Origin: Pseudomonadota bacterium
Lineage (GTDB): Bacteria; Pseudomonadota; Gammaproteobacteria; Pseudomonadales; UBA5518
Direction: 5' to 3'
Assembly: GCA_963204845.1 (NCBI GenBank)
Contig: CAUJIL010000014.1
Location: 1 to 14,768 of the forward strand
Length of the DNA stretch: 14,768 nt
The notes beneath the pieces were generated by a model. It was not told where the DNA came from. It saw only the letters and a program-made list of their open reading frames with translations, and searched no databases. Positions within the stretch are counted from its first letter, which is position 1. The number at the start of each line of letters is the position of its first letter. Made by a program: the position numbers and the translations under genes. Positions 14,710-14,768 of the stretch are shown here, in pieces.

Positions 14710-14768
14710 AAAAGGGGTCAGAGTCGAGTTTTTTATTGTAAAAAAGAAACAGAAACAAAAAAATTAAC
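14686..14768. mobile_element. AT-rich junction, possible end of a mobile element
   Basis: Base composition changes sharply at about 14686, from over 65% GC to long A/T runs. GGGGTCA occurs twice 12 bp apart (14702-14708 and 14714-14720), and the second copy continues as GAGTCGAG. From memory, GGGGTCAGAGTCGA-type sequences recur in many proteobacteria around IS200-like/REP-associated tyrosine transposase genes, but this is recall and no transposase lies in the window. The stretch sits exactly where dnaE2 homology stops, which suggests an insertion or deletion boundary. Confidence 0.45.

Overview
The window is GC-rich (roughly two thirds G+C by eye) and gene-dense. Its contents suggest a gammaproteobacterium: a LapA/LapB/LapC-type surface adhesin system, a class II ribonucleotide reductase split into NrdJa and NrdJb as in Pseudomonas, a YbhP-like protein and a TalB-sized transaldolase. 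The species cannot be fixed from sequence alone. All genes but one lie on the minus strand.

Biofilm/adhesin block (1-5038, read right to left): a LapB-type ABC exporter (2873-5038), a LapC/HlyD-type membrane-fusion protein (1464-2876) and a NarL/LuxR-type regulator with a degenerate receiver (853-1467) are joined by 4-bp ATGA overlaps. After a 128-bp gap comes the N-terminus of a large LapA-family adhesin (1-724, running off the left edge). The adhesin starts with a retention module carrying a TAAG motif, the type of site cut by LapG proteases, and then enters a long Thr-Thr-Ala repeat encoded by a 9-bp minisatellite. The exporter pair is expected to secrete the adhesin, and the retention module to hold it in the outer membrane. 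LapD, LapG and a TolC-like pore are not in the window.

Metabolic block (5097-10294, minus strand): nrdJa, nrdJb, a secreted AstE/aspartoacylase-like zinc hydrolase and transaldolase follow one another with gaps of 14 nt, an overlap of 10 nt, and a gap of 43 nt. Upstream of nrdJa are two NrdR-box-like sites 33 bp apart that cover a plausible promoter.

Right part (10295-14768): the one plus-strand gene is a YbhP-like endonuclease/exonuclease/phosphatase protein (10652-11422, TTG start). It converges on, and overlaps by 26 bp, a large 821-residue minus-strand protein that appears to combine a duplicated N-terminal module, a nucleotidyltransferase-like motif and a complete APH-type kinase domain. 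This protein is the most unusual object here. At the right edge lies the C-terminal quarter of an error-prone DNA polymerase DnaE2/ImuC, cut off on its 5' side by AT-rich sequence with a GGGGTCA repeat and an in-frame stop. It looks like a truncated pseudogene, possibly broken by a mobile element.
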